Assembly (NCBI RefSeq): GCF_002797595.1
Contig: NZ_PGFE01000002.1
Coordinates: forward strand, 752,337-816,336
Direction of reading: 5' to 3'
DNA: 64,000 bases
DNA from: Sediminihabitans luteus
GTDB lineage: Bacteria; Actinomycetota; Actinomycetes; Actinomycetales; Cellulomonadaceae
Numbering within the stretch: position 1 is the stretch's first letter; the number at the start of each line of letters is the position of its first letter. The notes below the pieces were generated by a model. That model did no database searches. It had not been told where the DNA came from and saw nothing but the letters and a program-made list of their open reading frames with translations. Made by a program: the position numbers and the translations under genes. This document shows positions 1-9,072 of this stretch, piece after piece.

Positions 1-211
1 GGTGCGGCGCAACAGGTTCCTCGGCAGCATCTGGAAGTCCGGGGGCGGCTTCGCGCTGCCGATCCTCGGCGACGCCGGGTCGGTCCGCGAGTGGATCGTC
101 ATGACGCCCGTGAGCATCTACGCGGTGTTCGGCGTCGGGTGGGCGCTGCTGACCCAGATGGGGTTCGACACCCAGGGCACGCTCGACGCGCTCACCGGCG
201 CCCTGCGCTGA
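1..211 (+). CDS. C-terminal end of an unrecognised membrane protein (partial)
   Basis: Only the last 69 or so residues are in the window; the frame is open to the left edge, so the GTG at position 2 is probably an internal Val and not the start. The visible part has an Arg-rich stretch, a Gly-rich stretch (SGGGFALPILGD) and one hydrophobic segment (about residues 33-52) that could be a last transmembrane helix, followed by a short polar tail. I do not recognise the family. It ends 7 bases before the stop of the convergent MBL-fold gene. Confidence 0.55.
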   Translation, partial: VRRNRFLGSIWKSGGGFALPILGDAGSVREWIVMTPVSIYAVFGVGWALLTQMGFDTQGTLDALTGALR

Positions 212-217
212 GGCCAC

Positions 218-1129
218 TCACCCCGCGAGCACCTCACGGCCCGCCGCGGCGAACACCGCACGCGCGTCGTCCAACCCTTGCGTGAAGTGCGCCCACTGGT
301 CGGCGTGCACCGGCAGCACGTGCACCGCGCCGAGGATCGCCGCCGCGTGAAGGCCACCGGCGGCGTCGAGCGTGAGATCGGCGTCCAGCAGCGGTGACCG
401 TGCCGCCCCCAGGTGCAGGACGGCGACGTCGACCGCACCCAGGCGCGCCCGGATCTCCCGGACGAGCTCGAGCGACGCGTTGTCGCCCGAGACGTACAGC
501 GACACGCCGTCCGGGGCGCGCAGGTGGAACCCGGTGACCGTCCCCGTCGCCCGCTCGCACCCGGGCGGTCCGTGCAGCGCCGGGACGGCGGTCACGACGA
601 GGTCCCCGACCCGGGTCGTCCCCCAGCGGGTGAGCCCCTCGACGCGCGCCGGTCCGGCGACGTCCGCCAGACCCTCCCGGTCCGCAGCGCGACCCGCTGT
701 GCCGTCCCGACCCGCTCTACCGTCGCGACCCGCTCTACCGTCCCGGCCCGGCCTCCAGTCACTGCCCGCCAGCCGGGCCGCCGCCTCGGGCGTCGAGAGC
801 ACGCGCGGGACGTCGGCGAGCAGGGCCCGGCCCGACCGGTCGAGGTTGTCGGCGTGCTGGTCGTGCGAGAGCAGCACCGCGTCGACCCGTCCCACCTGCT
901 CCACCGAGAGCGCGGGGCCCGCGGTCTTGACGAGGGAGCGCGACCCCACGGGGTACACGCCGGGCCCGTCGAAGGTCGGGTCGGTGAGCAGACGGACGCC
1001 ACCCCACTCGATCAGGACCGTCGGCCCGCCGATCGCGGTGAGTCGGGGAATCGCGGCATCCCGGGGAGAGGTCACGGGTGCGGCGGCACGCTGTGCGGTG
1101 GGGCTCTGTGCGCTGGCAGGAATCGTCAT
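218..1129 (-). CDS. MBL-fold metal-dependent hydrolase
   Basis: A 303-residue protein of the metallo-beta-lactamase superfamily, UlaG/RNase Z-like type, probably a cytosolic metal-dependent hydrolase of unknown substrate. The metal motif is SHDQHADN at residues 88-95, a variant of the usual HxHxDH; later LHGPPG and a SGDN segment fit further metal-site loops. ATG at 1129 is chosen because AGGGTGA lies just upstream; the frame is open about 31 codons further but with no good ribosome site. Residues about 129-146 are three copies of a Gly-Arg-Asp-Gly-Arg-Ala hexapeptide in a surface loop. It stands alone, with no operon partner, so its role cannot be deduced from context. Confidence 0.8.
   Translation of the reverse strand: MTIPASAQSPTAQRAAAPVTSPRDAAIPRLTAIGGPTVLIEWGGVRLLTDPTFDGPGVYPVGSRSLVKTAGPALSVEQVGRVDAVLLSHDQHADNLDRSGRALLADVPRVLSTPEAAARLAGSDWRPGRDGRAGRDGRAGRDGTAGRAADREGLADVAGPARVEGLTRWGTTRVGDLVVTAVPALHGPPGCERATGTVTGFHLRAPDGVSLYVSGDNASLELVREIRARLGAVDVAVLHLGAARSPLLDADLTLDAAGGLHAAAILGAVHVLPVHADQWAHFTQGLDDARAVFAAAGREVLAG
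691..744. repeat. Three 18-bp tandem repeats inside the MBL-fold gene
   Basis: Units at 691-708, 709-726 and 727-744 differ at only a few bases. They keep the frame and encode the hexapeptide GRDGRA (last copy GRDGTA) in a loop of the hydrolase. Confidence 0.85.
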
Positions 1130-1184
1130 GGCGTCACCCTCGCGTCCCGCGCCCCTTGGCGGACAGTGGACCAGCATCATCTGG

Positions 1185-1349
1185 ATGAACGGACCGCTCA
1201 CCGACGGTGGATTCCCAGTCATCCACCTGTCCGTGACCGACGACTACGAGTTCGAGAACGTGCACGCCTGGTGGCGCGAGTGCGTGCAGACCACCGCGCG
1301 CCTCGCGGCGCTGAGTGCTGAAGAGAACGGCGTCACCCCGCCGTGGTGA
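1185..1349 (+). CDS. Small hypothetical protein (54 aa)
   Basis: ATG at 1185 gives 54 residues ending EENGVTPPW. The composition (FENVHAWWREC, few Arg/Pro runs) looks like a real protein, not a shadow frame, and codon third positions are G/C-rich in this frame. It lies between the start of the MBL gene, which is divergent, and the end of dnaE2, which is convergent. No ribosome site is convincing. I do not recognise a family. The function is unknown and it could still be spurious. Confidence 0.5.
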   Translation: MNGPLTDGGFPVIHLSVTDDYEFENVHAWWRECVQTTARLAALSAEENGVTPPW

Positions 1350-1392
1350 CTGACACCCGGCGACGACGGCTCGCCGAACGGCTGCGCCGCGC

Positions 1393-4300
1393 TCACCGGA
1401 AGTCGCGCGAGCTCGTCGCGACCTGCAGAGACAGCGGAGCCAGGTGCTCCGCGACGAGGTTCGTCGCGCCGTCCGCCCGCTCGACCCGGCCGCGCACGAC
1501 CATGGCCCGCGCCGAGCGCGCGACGGTGCGAAAGCGCCGCCACAGGCCGGGCGAGCAGACCACGTTGAGGATCCCGGTCTCGTCCTCGAGCGACAGGAAC
1601 GTCACTCCCCCGGCCGTGCCCGGGCGCTGGCGGTGCGTGACGACGCCCGCGACCGCGACCCGGCGCGCCTCCTCGTGCCCGAACACCTCGGCGACCGTGA
1701 GCACGCCCGCGCGCACGAGCCCGTCGCGCACGAACTGCGTCGGGTACGACTCGGTCGACACGCCCGTGGCCCAGACGTCGGCGACCGCGGTCTCGACCTC
1801 GCTCATGCCGGGCAGCGTCGGCGCGTCGACCCCGACGCTCACGCCCGGCAGCGTGCCCGGGCCCTCCTGCGCGAGCGCCCCCGCCGCCCACAGCGCCTCG
1901 CGCCGCCCGACCCCGAGCGGGGCGAGCACGCCCCCGGTCGCGAGCGCCTCGAGCTGGGCCGTGGTCAGGTCGACGCGGCGCGCGAGGTCGCGCAGGTCGG
2001 CGAACGGCCGGTCGGGGGCGCCGGGAGCCAGCGGGGCGCCGTCCGCGTCCAGACGCCGGGCCGCGACGATCCGCTCGGCCACCGGCTCCCCGACGCCCCG
2101 CACGGTCGCGAGCCCCGTGCGCACCGCGAGCGCCTGGTCGGGCAGGCGCTCGACGCACGCCTGCACGGCCGAGGCGTTGACGTCGGGGCGCAGGGTCTGC
2201 ACGCCGTGCCGGCGGGCGTCGGCCACGAGCGACTGCGGCGTGTAGAAGCCCATGGGCTGCGCGGCGAGGAGTCCCGCGTAGAACGCGGCCGGGTGGTGCA
2301 CCTTGAGCCACGCGCTCGCGTACACGAGGAACGCGAACGAGTAGGCGTGCGACTCGGGGAACCCGAAGTCGGCGAACGCCTTGAGCTTGTCGAAGATCTG
2401 CTCGCCGACGTCGGGCGTGATGCCGTTGCGGGCCATGCCCTGCATGAGGCGCGCGTGCAGGGCCTCCATGCGCTCGACCGACCGCTTGGACCCCATGGCC
2501 CGGCGCAGCTGGTCGGCCTCGGACGGCGTGAAGTCGGCGACGTCGATCGCCATCTGCATGAGCTGCTCCTGGAAGAGCGGCACCCCGAGCGTCTTGGCGA
2601 GGGACTTCTCGAGCAGCGGGTGCAGGTAGGTCACGGGTTCGCGGCCCGCGTGCCGGGCGATGTACGGGTGCACCGAGCCGCCCTGGATCGGGCCGGGGCG
2701 GATCAGCGCGACCTCGATCACGATGTCGTAGAAGCAGCGCGGCTGCAGGCGCGGCAGGGTCGACATCTGGGCGCGCGACTCGACCTGGAAGACCCCGACC
2801 GTGTCGGCCGCGCACAGCAGGTCGTAGACCGCCGGGTCCTCGGGCGGCAGCCCGTGCAGCGTGAGCTCGACGCCCTCGTGCTCGCGCACGGAGGTGAACG
2901 CGAGCCGGATCGCGGTGAGCATCCCGAGGCCGAGCAGGTCGAACTTGACGAGCCCCGCGTCGGCGCAGTCCTCCTTGTCCCACTGCAGCACCGTGCGTCC
3001 GGGCATGCGCGCCCACTCGACGGGGCACACCTCGATGACCGGCCGGTCGCACAGCACCATGCCGCCCGAGTGGATGCCGAGGTGCCGCGGCAGGCGCAGG
3101 AACCGTTCGGCGAGGTCGAGGACGTCGTCGGGGATCTCGCCGTCCTCGGCCGCGGACGCCGGTCGGTGCGCGGGCACGACGTCGTGGCCGTCCGCCGTCG
3201 TGACCGGACCTGCCGCCATGACCGGACCCCTGCCGGCCGACGCGTGGCCGGTGTGCGCCCGGTCGGCGCGCCCCCGACGGGCGGCGGCCAGCGGGTCCTC
3301 GACCGCGGGCGACGGACCCCACAGGGAGGCGACCTTCTCGTCCTTGACGGCGGTCTTGGAGCGGATGCCCGCGGCCTTGGCGGCGCGGTCGGCCGCGGGC
3401 GACGTCGGGTCGGGGCCGCGCAGCGACCCCCACCGCTCGATCGACTTGCTCCACGCGTCCTGCTGGCCGACGTCGTGCCCGAGTGCCCGGGCGGCGTCGC
3501 GCACCGCGGACCGCGGCCGGTACGAGATGACGTTCGCGACCTGCGCGGCGTGCGTGCGCCCGAACCGTTCGTAGACGTGCTGGATGACCTCCTCGCGACG
3601 CCGGGACTCGATGTCGACGTCGATGTCGGGCGGCCCGTCGCGCTCGGGCGCGAGGAACCGCTCGAACAGGAGTCCGTGCCGCACCGCGTCGACGGCCGTG
3701 ATGCCGAGCGCGTAGCAGACCGCGGAGTTGGCGGCCGACCCGCGCCCCTGCGCGAGGATCCCCCGCACGCGGCAGAACTCGACGAGGTCGTACACGATGA
3801 GGAAGTACCCGGGGAAGTGCAGGTCGGTGATGACGCGCAGCTCGTGGTCGATCTGCGCCCACGCGCCGGGCAGCCGCTCGGCGTCGCGGGGCCCGTAGCG
3901 CTCGGTCGCGCCGCGCTCGGTGAGCACGCGCAGCCAGGACGCCTCGTCGTGCCCGTCGGGCACCGGGTAGGGCGGCAGGTCGGGCGCCACGAGCGACAGG
4001 TCGAACGCGCACTCGTCGCCGAGCGCGGCCGCGGTCGCCACGGCCTGCGGGTGCCGTCGGTGCCGGGCGAGCATCTCGGTCGCCGAGCGCAGGTGCGCGG
4101 TCGGGGCGCCGGGGAGCCAGCCGTCCATGTCGTCGAGCGACGCGCGGGCACGCACCGCCGCGAGCGCCCCGGCGAGGTCGGCGTCGCGGGGCCGGGCGTA
4201 GTGCACGTTGCCCGTCGCGACGAGCGGCAGGCGCGCGTCGGCGGCGAGGTCCGCGAGCGCGTCGCACAGGTCGGCGTCGCGCGGGTCGCCGCCGTCGGTG

Positions 4301-4908
4301 ATCTCGACCGCGACGTTGTCGGGTCCGAACGCGTCGACGAGCACGTCGAGCTCGCGGCGTGCCGCGGGCAGGTCGTAGGCGGCCGTCCCCGTACCCGTCG
4401 TGCCGGTCAGAGCCTGGCGCACGGCCCCCTTGCGGCAGCCGGTGAGCACGAGCCACTGCCCCGCGGACTGCTCGCCGAGCGTGCCGAGGTCGTAGCGCGC
4501 CGCGCCCTTGGTGCCGGTCGCGAGGTGCGCGGTCGCGATCGCGCTCGAGAGGTTGCGGTAGCCCTGGGCGCCGCGCGCGAGCACGAGCAGATGGGTCGCG
4601 CGCGGGTCGGGCACGCCCGTGGGCGCGTCGAGCACCGGGCCGGACGCCGTGGGGGCGGGCAGGTGCAGCTCGGCGCCGAACACCGTGGGCAGGTCGACCG
4701 CGCGCGCCGCCTGCGCGAACCGTACGACGCCGTACAGGCCGTCGTGGTCGGTGACCGCGAGCGCGCTCAGGCCCAGGCGGGCGGCCTCGGCCGCGAGCTC
4801 CTCGGGGTGCGAGGCGCCGTCGAGGAAGCTGAACGCCGAGTGGGCGTGGAGCTCGGCGTACCGGGGTCGCCCGGCGGTCGGTCTCCCGGTCGTGGACGTC
4901 TCAGTCAT
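1393..4908 (-). CDS. dnaE2: Error-prone DNA polymerase III alpha subunit DnaE2
   Basis: Translesion polymerase of the ImuA'/ImuB/DnaE2 mutasome; the family copies damaged DNA after SOS induction and causes induced mutagenesis. The 1171 residues have a PHP domain at the N-terminus (LHAHS, about residues 20-24; VTDHDGLYG), the C-family catalytic site PDIDVDIE near residue 425, a DQLRRAMGSK segment, and a C-terminal OB-like domain (about 1040-1130). Length is slightly above the usual 1050-1100 because of a low-complexity insertion near residues 530-590 (HTGHASAGRGPVMAAG region). The start is ATG at 4908, overlapping the imuB stop by 8 bases, so translation is coupled. It is the last gene of the operon that begins at the LexA box near 7563. 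Confidence 0.95.
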   Translation of the reverse strand: MTETSTTGRPTAGRPRYAELHAHSAFSFLDGASHPEELAAEAARLGLSALAVTDHDGLYGVVRFAQAARAVDLPTVFGAELHLPAPTASGPVLDAPTGVPDPRATHLLVLARGAQGYRNLSSAIATAHLATGTKGAARYDLGTLGEQSAGQWLVLTGCRKGAVRQALTGTTGTGTAAYDLPAARRELDVLVDAFGPDNVAVEITDGGDPRDADLCDALADLAADARLPLVATGNVHYARPRDADLAGALAAVRARASLDDMDGWLPGAPTAHLRSATEMLARHRRHPQAVATAAALGDECAFDLSLVAPDLPPYPVPDGHDEASWLRVLTERGATERYGPRDAERLPGAWAQIDHELRVITDLHFPGYFLIVYDLVEFCRVRGILAQGRGSAANSAVCYALGITAVDAVRHGLLFERFLAPERDGPPDIDVDIESRRREEVIQHVYERFGRTHAAQVANVISYRPRSAVRDAARALGHDVGQQDAWSKSIERWGSLRGPDPTSPAADRAAKAAGIRSKTAVKDEKVASLWGPSPAVEDPLAAARRGRADRAHTGHASAGRGPVMAAGPVTTADGHDVVPAHRPASAAEDGEIPDDVLDLAERFLRLPRHLGIHSGGMVLCDRPVIEVCPVEWARMPGRTVLQWDKEDCADAGLVKFDLLGLGMLTAIRLAFTSVREHEGVELTLHGLPPEDPAVYDLLCAADTVGVFQVESRAQMSTLPRLQPRCFYDIVIEVALIRPGPIQGGSVHPYIARHAGREPVTYLHPLLEKSLAKTLGVPLFQEQLMQMAIDVADFTPSEADQLRRAMGSKRSVERMEALHARLMQGMARNGITPDVGEQIFDKLKAFADFGFPESHAYSFAFLVYASAWLKVHHPAAFYAGLLAAQPMGFYTPQSLVADARRHGVQTLRPDVNASAVQACVERLPDQALAVRTGLATVRGVGEPVAERIVAARRLDADGAPLAPGAPDRPFADLRDLARRVDLTTAQLEALATGGVLAPLGVGRREALWAAGALAQEGPGTLPGVSVGVDAPTLPGMSEVETAVADVWATGVSTESYPTQFVRDGLVRAGVLTVAEVFGHEEARRVAVAGVVTHRQRPGTAGGVTFLSLEDETGILNVVCSPGLWRRFRTVARSARAMVVRGRVERADGATNLVAEHLAPLSLQVATSSRDFR

Positions 4909-6577
4909 AGATCGCCTCGACCGCCCAGGAGCCCCGGGTCGCCGCGAGCAGCAGCCCCGTGCCGTCGTCGAGCACGACCTGCAGGTGCACGCGCCGCCGC
5001 GGGGCAGCCGTCCACCAGCGCTCGGCGACCGGCCAGGGGCCCGCCCACCCGCGGACGGCGCCCGGCCGGGCGCCGTCCGCCCGGTGGACCGTGGCGGGCG
5101 GGGCGCTCATGCCGAGCCGGGAGCCGACGACGACGGGCCGGCCGGCGGCGTCGAGCACCGTGACGTCCTCGGGCTCGGTCAGGACGCTCGCCGGGGCGGG
5201 GCTGGGCAGGGCGCCGGGCCACGGCAGCGCCGGGTCCCGCGCGGGGGGCGCGGACTCCCCGAACGGCACGAGGTGCACGCGGTCGCGCGGGTCGCGGCCG
5301 CCCTGGAGCTGCACGCTGAGCACCGCGTCGCCGCCCAGGATGCCCTGGACGCGCCCGAGCGCGCGCCGCGCGCGGTGGTCCTCGCCGCTCGAGGTGCCCC
5401 ACAGCCGGGGCTGCTGGGCACCGGCGGGCGTGAGCTCCTCGGCCGCGATGCCGAGCGCGACGAGGTTCCCGGTGCGGGCACCGACCTGGAGCGAGGCCGC
5501 GGTGAGCCAGCCCTCGAGCTGCCAGCGCACGCGCTCGGTGATGCGGGCGGGCGTGAGGCCGCCCATCGCGTCGTCGCCGCAGCGCCACACCCGGTCGAGG
5601 TCGTCGCCGGCCTCGGTGCGGGCCGTGATGCGCAGCCGCCCGGCCGAGAGCGACCGGCGCACGAGCTGGTCGTGGAGGTCCTCGGCGAGCCTGCGCGCGG
5701 CGAACGTCGCGACGTCGACCCGCTCGGCGGGCGGGTCGAGCTCGGTGAAGACCTCGACGTCGGGCTCGAGCCGTCGGCGCGCGGGCGGGCGCAGGTCGGC
5801 GCCCGTCGCGAGCCGGTGCGCCCACGCGCCGAGCGCGCCGAACCGGGCGTGCACGCTCTCGGGCGGGAGCGCCGCGAGCGCACCCAGGCTGCGCACGCCG
5901 AGCCGCCCGAGCAGGTCGACGAGGTCGCCCACCGCACGGCGCTCGGCCGCGTCGCCCGCGACGGCGTGCACGAGCTCGCCCACGGGGTGGCCCGCGAGGT
6001 AGGCGGGCGACCCGCCCGGGGCGACCACGCGGTCGCCCCGGGCCGCCAGCACGGCCGCGAGGATCCCGTCGGCGACGCCGACCTGCGCCTCGTCGCCCGT
6101 GCGCTCGACGACCCGGGCGACGAGCGCCTCGGCGAGCGCGGTCTCCGAGCCGTGGTAGCGCGCAGGCCCTCCCGCGGGCAGGAGCAGCAGCCCCGGGCGC
6201 GCGATCTCGACGCCCGCGACGACGCTCTCCGCCGCCGCGGCCACCGGCTCGAACTCGCGGGCGTCGCGGGCCTCGTCGAGCGCGAGCAGCGCGACCTCGG
6301 GGCAGCACTCCTGCGCGCGACGTCGGCGCATGCCCCGGCGCACGCCCTGCGAGCGCGCGGTCGCCGAGGCCGCGACCACCTGGTGGCCGTCGAGGATCAC
6401 CGCGGGCGTGTGCGCGGGGACGTCCGCGACGCGCATCGCGGCGAGGACGGGCCAGTCGGGCACCCAGAGCACGGCGGTGCGCGTGGGCGCGACCGGGCGT
6501 GTGGGTGCGCTCCGGGCCGGGGACCCGCTCGGGCTCGTCGACATGCTCGGGCCCGTCGACCCGATCGACGGCGTCAT
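4901..6577 (-). CDS. imuB: ImuB-type inactive Y-family polymerase, mutasome adaptor
   Basis: This 558-residue protein has the Y-family layout: palm/fingers in the first 240 residues, helix-hairpin-helix LGRLGVRSLGALAALP, then little finger. The N-terminal strand reads AVLWVPDWPVLAAM and lacks the DMDAFFASVE-type acidic motif of active DinB, as expected for ImuB, which serves as an adaptor. A sequence QQPRLWG near residue 386 resembles the beta-clamp motif (QLPLWG) of mycobacterial ImuB, so it probably brings DnaE2 to the clamp. The start at 6577 overlaps the imuA' stop (ATGA) and the stop overlaps dnaE2 by 8 bases. The ATG choice rests on the coupling; the frame stays open upstream inside imuA'. 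Confidence 0.9.
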   Translation of the reverse strand: MTPSIGSTGPSMSTSPSGSPARSAPTRPVAPTRTAVLWVPDWPVLAAMRVADVPAHTPAVILDGHQVVAASATARSQGVRRGMRRRRAQECCPEVALLALDEARDAREFEPVAAAAESVVAGVEIARPGLLLLPAGGPARYHGSETALAEALVARVVERTGDEAQVGVADGILAAVLAARGDRVVAPGGSPAYLAGHPVGELVHAVAGDAAERRAVGDLVDLLGRLGVRSLGALAALPPESVHARFGALGAWAHRLATGADLRPPARRRLEPDVEVFTELDPPAERVDVATFAARRLAEDLHDQLVRRSLSAGRLRITARTEAGDDLDRVWRCGDDAMGGLTPARITERVRWQLEGWLTAASLQVGARTGNLVALGIAAEELTPAGAQQPRLWGTSSGEDHRARRALGRVQGILGGDAVLSVQLQGGRDPRDRVHLVPFGESAPPARDPALPWPGALPSPAPASVLTEPEDVTVLDAAGRPVVVGSRLGMSAPPATVHRADGARPGAVRGWAGPWPVAERWWTAAPRRRVHLQVVLDDGTGLLLAATRGSWAVEAIYD

Positions 6578-7512
6578 CCGACCCTCCGCAGGACGGGCGG
6601 GGCCGGGCCGCGCGTGGGCGGGTCGGCGAGGAGCGAGCCGGCGGCAGCCTGCGCGCCCCCGACCGTCCCGGGCGCGCGCCCGGGCGCGAGGGGACGCAGC
6701 GGCAGCGTGACCTCGAAGCGGCGCGGACGCGCGGCGCCCGCCCTCCCGGCACGCTCGACCGGGAGGGTCCGGCTGCGCAACCACCCCGCCCCGTGGTCGA
6801 CGCCGGCCCAGGTGCTCGCGCCGGCCGTGAGCACGACGTGCGCCCCGGGCCACGGCTGCGCTGCCACGAGCACGCTCCCCCGCTCGCGCGCCCGGCCCAG
6901 GAGCCGACGGCGGTCGGCGTCGTCGAGCGCGGCCTCGGGGCCGACGACCACGACGTCCACGCCGTCGAGCAGCGCGCCGACCGCGGCGGCGGCGTCCGGT
7001 CCGGGCGCCGGGACGAGGGCGGTGCGCTCGAGGTCGATCCCGGCGTCGACCGCCGCGACCATCCCGACGCGCGCGTGCCCGACCATGGTCGTCCACGCCC
7101 CGGCGCGGGACGCCTCGGCGACGAGCGCGAGCAGCAGGGCCGTCGAGCCCTGCACCACGAGCACGGTGCCCCGCTGGACCGCACCCTGCGGCAGAAGGTC
7201 GGCGAGGTCGGGGTGCACGGGCCAGAAGCGCGCGGACGCCTCGACGGGCTCCTGGTGCGTGCCCTCGCGCGCCGCGGTCGCGATCTCCGGCCGCAGCACC
7301 GTGGGGGCGAGCGGTCGGACACCGACGCGGCCCGGGGTGCGCACGCCGGTGCGCAGCTCGGCCGCGGCGAGCGCGGCCCGGGCGGCGCTCGCCCGATCAG
7401 GAACCGGGCGATCAACGGCAGGACGATCAGGAACCGGGCGATCAGTGGCAGGACGATCGAGCGCGCCCCGCTCTTCCGGGAGACCTGCACGCGGCTCGAC
7501 GACGACGCTCAT
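6574..7512 (-). CDS. imuA': ImuA'-like RecA-fold mutasome protein
   Basis: First gene of the mutasome operon, 312 residues. The core (about residues 105-240) resembles a shortened RecA fold: [16 protein letters not shown] sits where a P-loop is expected but lacks GKT, consistent with ImuA' proteins that no longer hydrolyse ATP like RecA and instead bind ImuB. The N-terminus (residues about 20-40) is a Asp-Arg-Pro repeat, and the C-terminal 60 residues are Pro/Arg rich. ATG at 7512 is preceded by GGGAGGCG, a strong ribosome site. A LexA palindrome lies about 50 bases upstream. The assignment relies mostly on context with imuB and dnaE2. Confidence 0.85.
   Translation of the reverse strand: MSVVVEPRAGLPEERGALDRPATDRPVPDRPAVDRPVPDRASAARAALAAAELRTGVRTPGRVGVRPLAPTVLRPEIATAAREGTHQEPVEASARFWPVHPDLADLLPQGAVQRGTVLVVQGSTALLLALVAEASRAGAWTTMVGHARVGMVAAVDAGIDLERTALVPAPGPDAAAAVGALLDGVDVVVVGPEAALDDADRRRLLGRARERGSVLVAAQPWPGAHVVLTAGASTWAGVDHGAGWLRSRTLPVERAGRAGAARPRRFEVTLPLRPLAPGRAPGTVGGAQAAAGSLLADPPTRGPAPPVLRRVG
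7394..7453. repeat. Two 30-bp tandem repeats inside imuA'
   Basis: Units 7394-7423 and 7424-7453 differ at two bases. Read on the minus strand they encode the decapeptide DRPAxDRPVP twice near the N-terminus. The unit keeps the frame. Confidence 0.9.
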
Positions 7513-7562
7513 CTCGCCTCCCAGCAGATCGTGCGTTGCCGGTGGTGACCGGTCGAACGGTG

Positions 7563-7588
7563 ACTGTTCGAACGCATGTTCGAACAGT
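7563..7588. promoter_or_regulatory. LexA-binding SOS box for the mutasome operon
   Basis: A palindrome with perfect 11-base arms around a GCAT spacer; its core TCGAACGCATGTTCGA at 7568-7583 matches the actinobacterial SOS consensus TCGAAC-N4-GTTCGA exactly. It ends about 50 bases upstream of the imuA' start. A further half-site GGTCGAAC lies at 7551-7558. LexA repression of imuA'-imuB-dnaE2 is inferred from this match and from the known SOS control of the mycobacterial genes. Confidence 0.92.
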
Positions 7589-7877
7589 TCAAGTACACGC
7601 CTCCGCGCGCGCCGTGTCAACCGGGCGACGACCCCGCCGCAGCCGCACGATCCTGCGGCTGCGGCAACCCTCAAGGACACATCCAGACATATCGCCGCAC
7701 CTCAGGCTCCACCTGAGGATGAGGGTTCTCGCACCGCTGACACAGCCCTGCGAGAGGCCCACGTCCCCGCCCGGACACCCGCCCGGACACGCCGGCCGTA
7801 CACCGGTCGGCACGCCGCTCGGCACGCTCCCACCCACCCGGCCACGCGTCGTCCGCGGCCGTGCGGGAGGGCCCGCG
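7589..7877. other. Intergenic region, no gene seen
   Basis: This region of about 290 bases between the SOS box and the YbhB-like gene has no credible ORF. It holds an inverted repeat CCTCAGG/CCTGAGG at 7700-7706 and 7712-7718, which could be an operator or a small hairpin, and a repetitive CCCGCCCGGACAC stretch near 7765-7790. It presumably carries the rightward promoter. Confidence 0.6.
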
Positions 7878-8435
7878 ATGACACACGATGCTGTGATGAA
7901 CCTCCAGGACCGCCCCCAGGCACCCGATCCCTACGCCCAGCTGCCCGCCGTCCCCGGATTCACGCTCACGAGCGACGACCTGGCCGCCGGCGCCCCGATC
8001 GACGAGGCCTTCGTCGCCGACGGCGGCGACCGCTCCCCCGCGCTCGCGTGGTCGGGCCACCCCGCCGGAACACGCTCGTTCGTCGTGAGCTGCTTCGACC
8101 CGGACGCCCCGACGCCCGCCGGGTTCTGGCACTGGACCGTCGTCGACGTCCCGGCCGACGTGACCTCGCTGCCCGCGGGCGCGGGCGCACCCGACGGCTC
8201 CGGCCTGCCGGACGGCGCGTTCCACGTCCGCCACGACGGCGGCGGCACCGGGTACACGGGCATGGCACCGCCGCCCGGCGACCGGCCGCACCGCTACGTC
8301 TTCGCGGTGCACGCGCTCGACGTCGAGAGCCTCGGGCTGGACGCCGACGCACCGCCGACCAAGGTCGCGTTCACGGCGCTGTTCCGCACGATCGGGCGCG
8401 CGACCCTGACGGGCACGTACGAGATCCCCGCATGA
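7878..8435 (+). CDS. YbhB/YbcL family Raf kinase inhibitor-like protein
   Basis: This 185-residue protein carries the PEBP signature: [13 protein letters not shown] (about residues 75-87), [13 protein letters not shown], and [18 protein letters not shown]. Bacterial members bind anions or phospholipid head groups and their cellular role is poorly known; no signal peptide is visible, so it is probably cytosolic. ATG at 7878 follows GGGAGG with 8-base spacing; an ATG at 7896 is the alternative. Its stop overlaps the next gene (ATGA), so the two are probably co-translated. Confidence 0.9.
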   Translation: MTHDAVMNLQDRPQAPDPYAQLPAVPGFTLTSDDLAAGAPIDEAFVADGGDRSPALAWSGHPAGTRSFVVSCFDPDAPTPAGFWHWTVVDVPADVTSLPAGAGAPDGSGLPDGAFHVRHDGGGTGYTGMAPPPGDRPHRYVFAVHALDVESLGLDADAPPTKVAFTALFRTIGRATLTGTYEIPA

Positions 8436-9013
8436 GCGGGCACGACCTGCCGCGCCTCGGATCCCTCGCGTGGGAGCCCGCCCTCGACCGCCCCGACCTG
8501 CTCGCCGCCCCCGTGCTCGCGGCGCTGACCGCGTGGGCGGAGCAGGACGAGCGGGTCCGCACCCAGGTCGCGGTCGCGCCGATCGACCCCGACCACGCCG
8601 ACACCGCGACGCTCAACGCCGTGCACGGCCTGCCGACCGAGGCGTCCGCGAACTGCGTCGTGGTCGCCGGCCGGCGCGGCGACGACGAGCGGGTCGCGGC
8701 CGTGGTCGTGCGCGCGACCACGCGCGCCGACGTCAACACCCGGGTGCGCCGCCTGCTCGACGTGCGCAAGGCGTCGTTCCTCGCGCACGAGCGCGCGGTC
8801 GCGGAGTCGGGCATGGAGCACGGCGGTATCACGCCGCTCGGCGTGCCCGCCGGGTGGCGGGTGCTCGCAGACGCGCGGGTCGCGGAGCCGGGGACGCTCG
8901 CGCTGATCGGCTCGGGCGTGCGGCGGTCCAAGCTGCTGCTGCCGGGCGACCTGCTCGCGGCCGCCCCCGGGGTCGAGGTCGTCGAGGACCTCGCGACCGC
9001 GATCGACGCGTGA
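8432..9013 (+). CDS. YbaK/EbsC family aminoacyl-tRNA deacylase-like protein
   Basis: This 193-residue protein belongs to the YbaK/ProX editing fold, whose members deacylate mischarged tRNA, typically Cys-tRNA(Pro). Landmarks are [16 protein letters not shown] (about residues 66-82), the family Lys in RKASFLAHE, and [13 protein letters not shown] near residues 125-140. It overlaps the YbhB-like gene by four bases (ATGA at 8432), implying one transcript. The actual tRNA specificity cannot be read from the sequence. Confidence 0.88.
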   Translation: MSGHDLPRLGSLAWEPALDRPDLLAAPVLAALTAWAEQDERVRTQVAVAPIDPDHADTATLNAVHGLPTEASANCVVVAGRRGDDERVAAVVVRATTRADVNTRVRRLLDVRKASFLAHERAVAESGMEHGGITPLGVPAGWRVLADARVAEPGTLALIGSGVRRSKLLLPGDLLAAAPGVEVVEDLATAIDA

Positions 9014-9060
9014 CGACGCGTGACGACGCGACCGCAGCACCTCGGGACCACGACGTCCGC

Positions 9061-9066
9061 TATCGT
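9061..9066 (+). promoter_or_regulatory. Predicted -10 of a leaderless promoter (S51-like peptidase gene)
   Basis: TATCGT lies exactly six bases upstream of the ATG at 9073 and there is no Shine-Dalgarno, so transcription probably starts at the A of the start codon. Confidence 0.65.
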
Positions 9067-9072
9067 CCCCGC

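Noticed and set aside
7394-7453. 30-bp direct repeats considered as an attachment site or CRISPR remnant
   Set aside because: They are adjacent, in frame within imuA', and encode a DRP repeat; there is no integrase or spacer.
4619-9013. A plus-strand open frame of more than 1,400 codons across imuB and imuA'
   Set aside because: It is antisense to genes with clear domains, is Arg/Gly/Ala-rich without motifs, and only its last part (8432-9013, YbaK-like) is a real gene. Such frames are expected in very GC-rich DNA.
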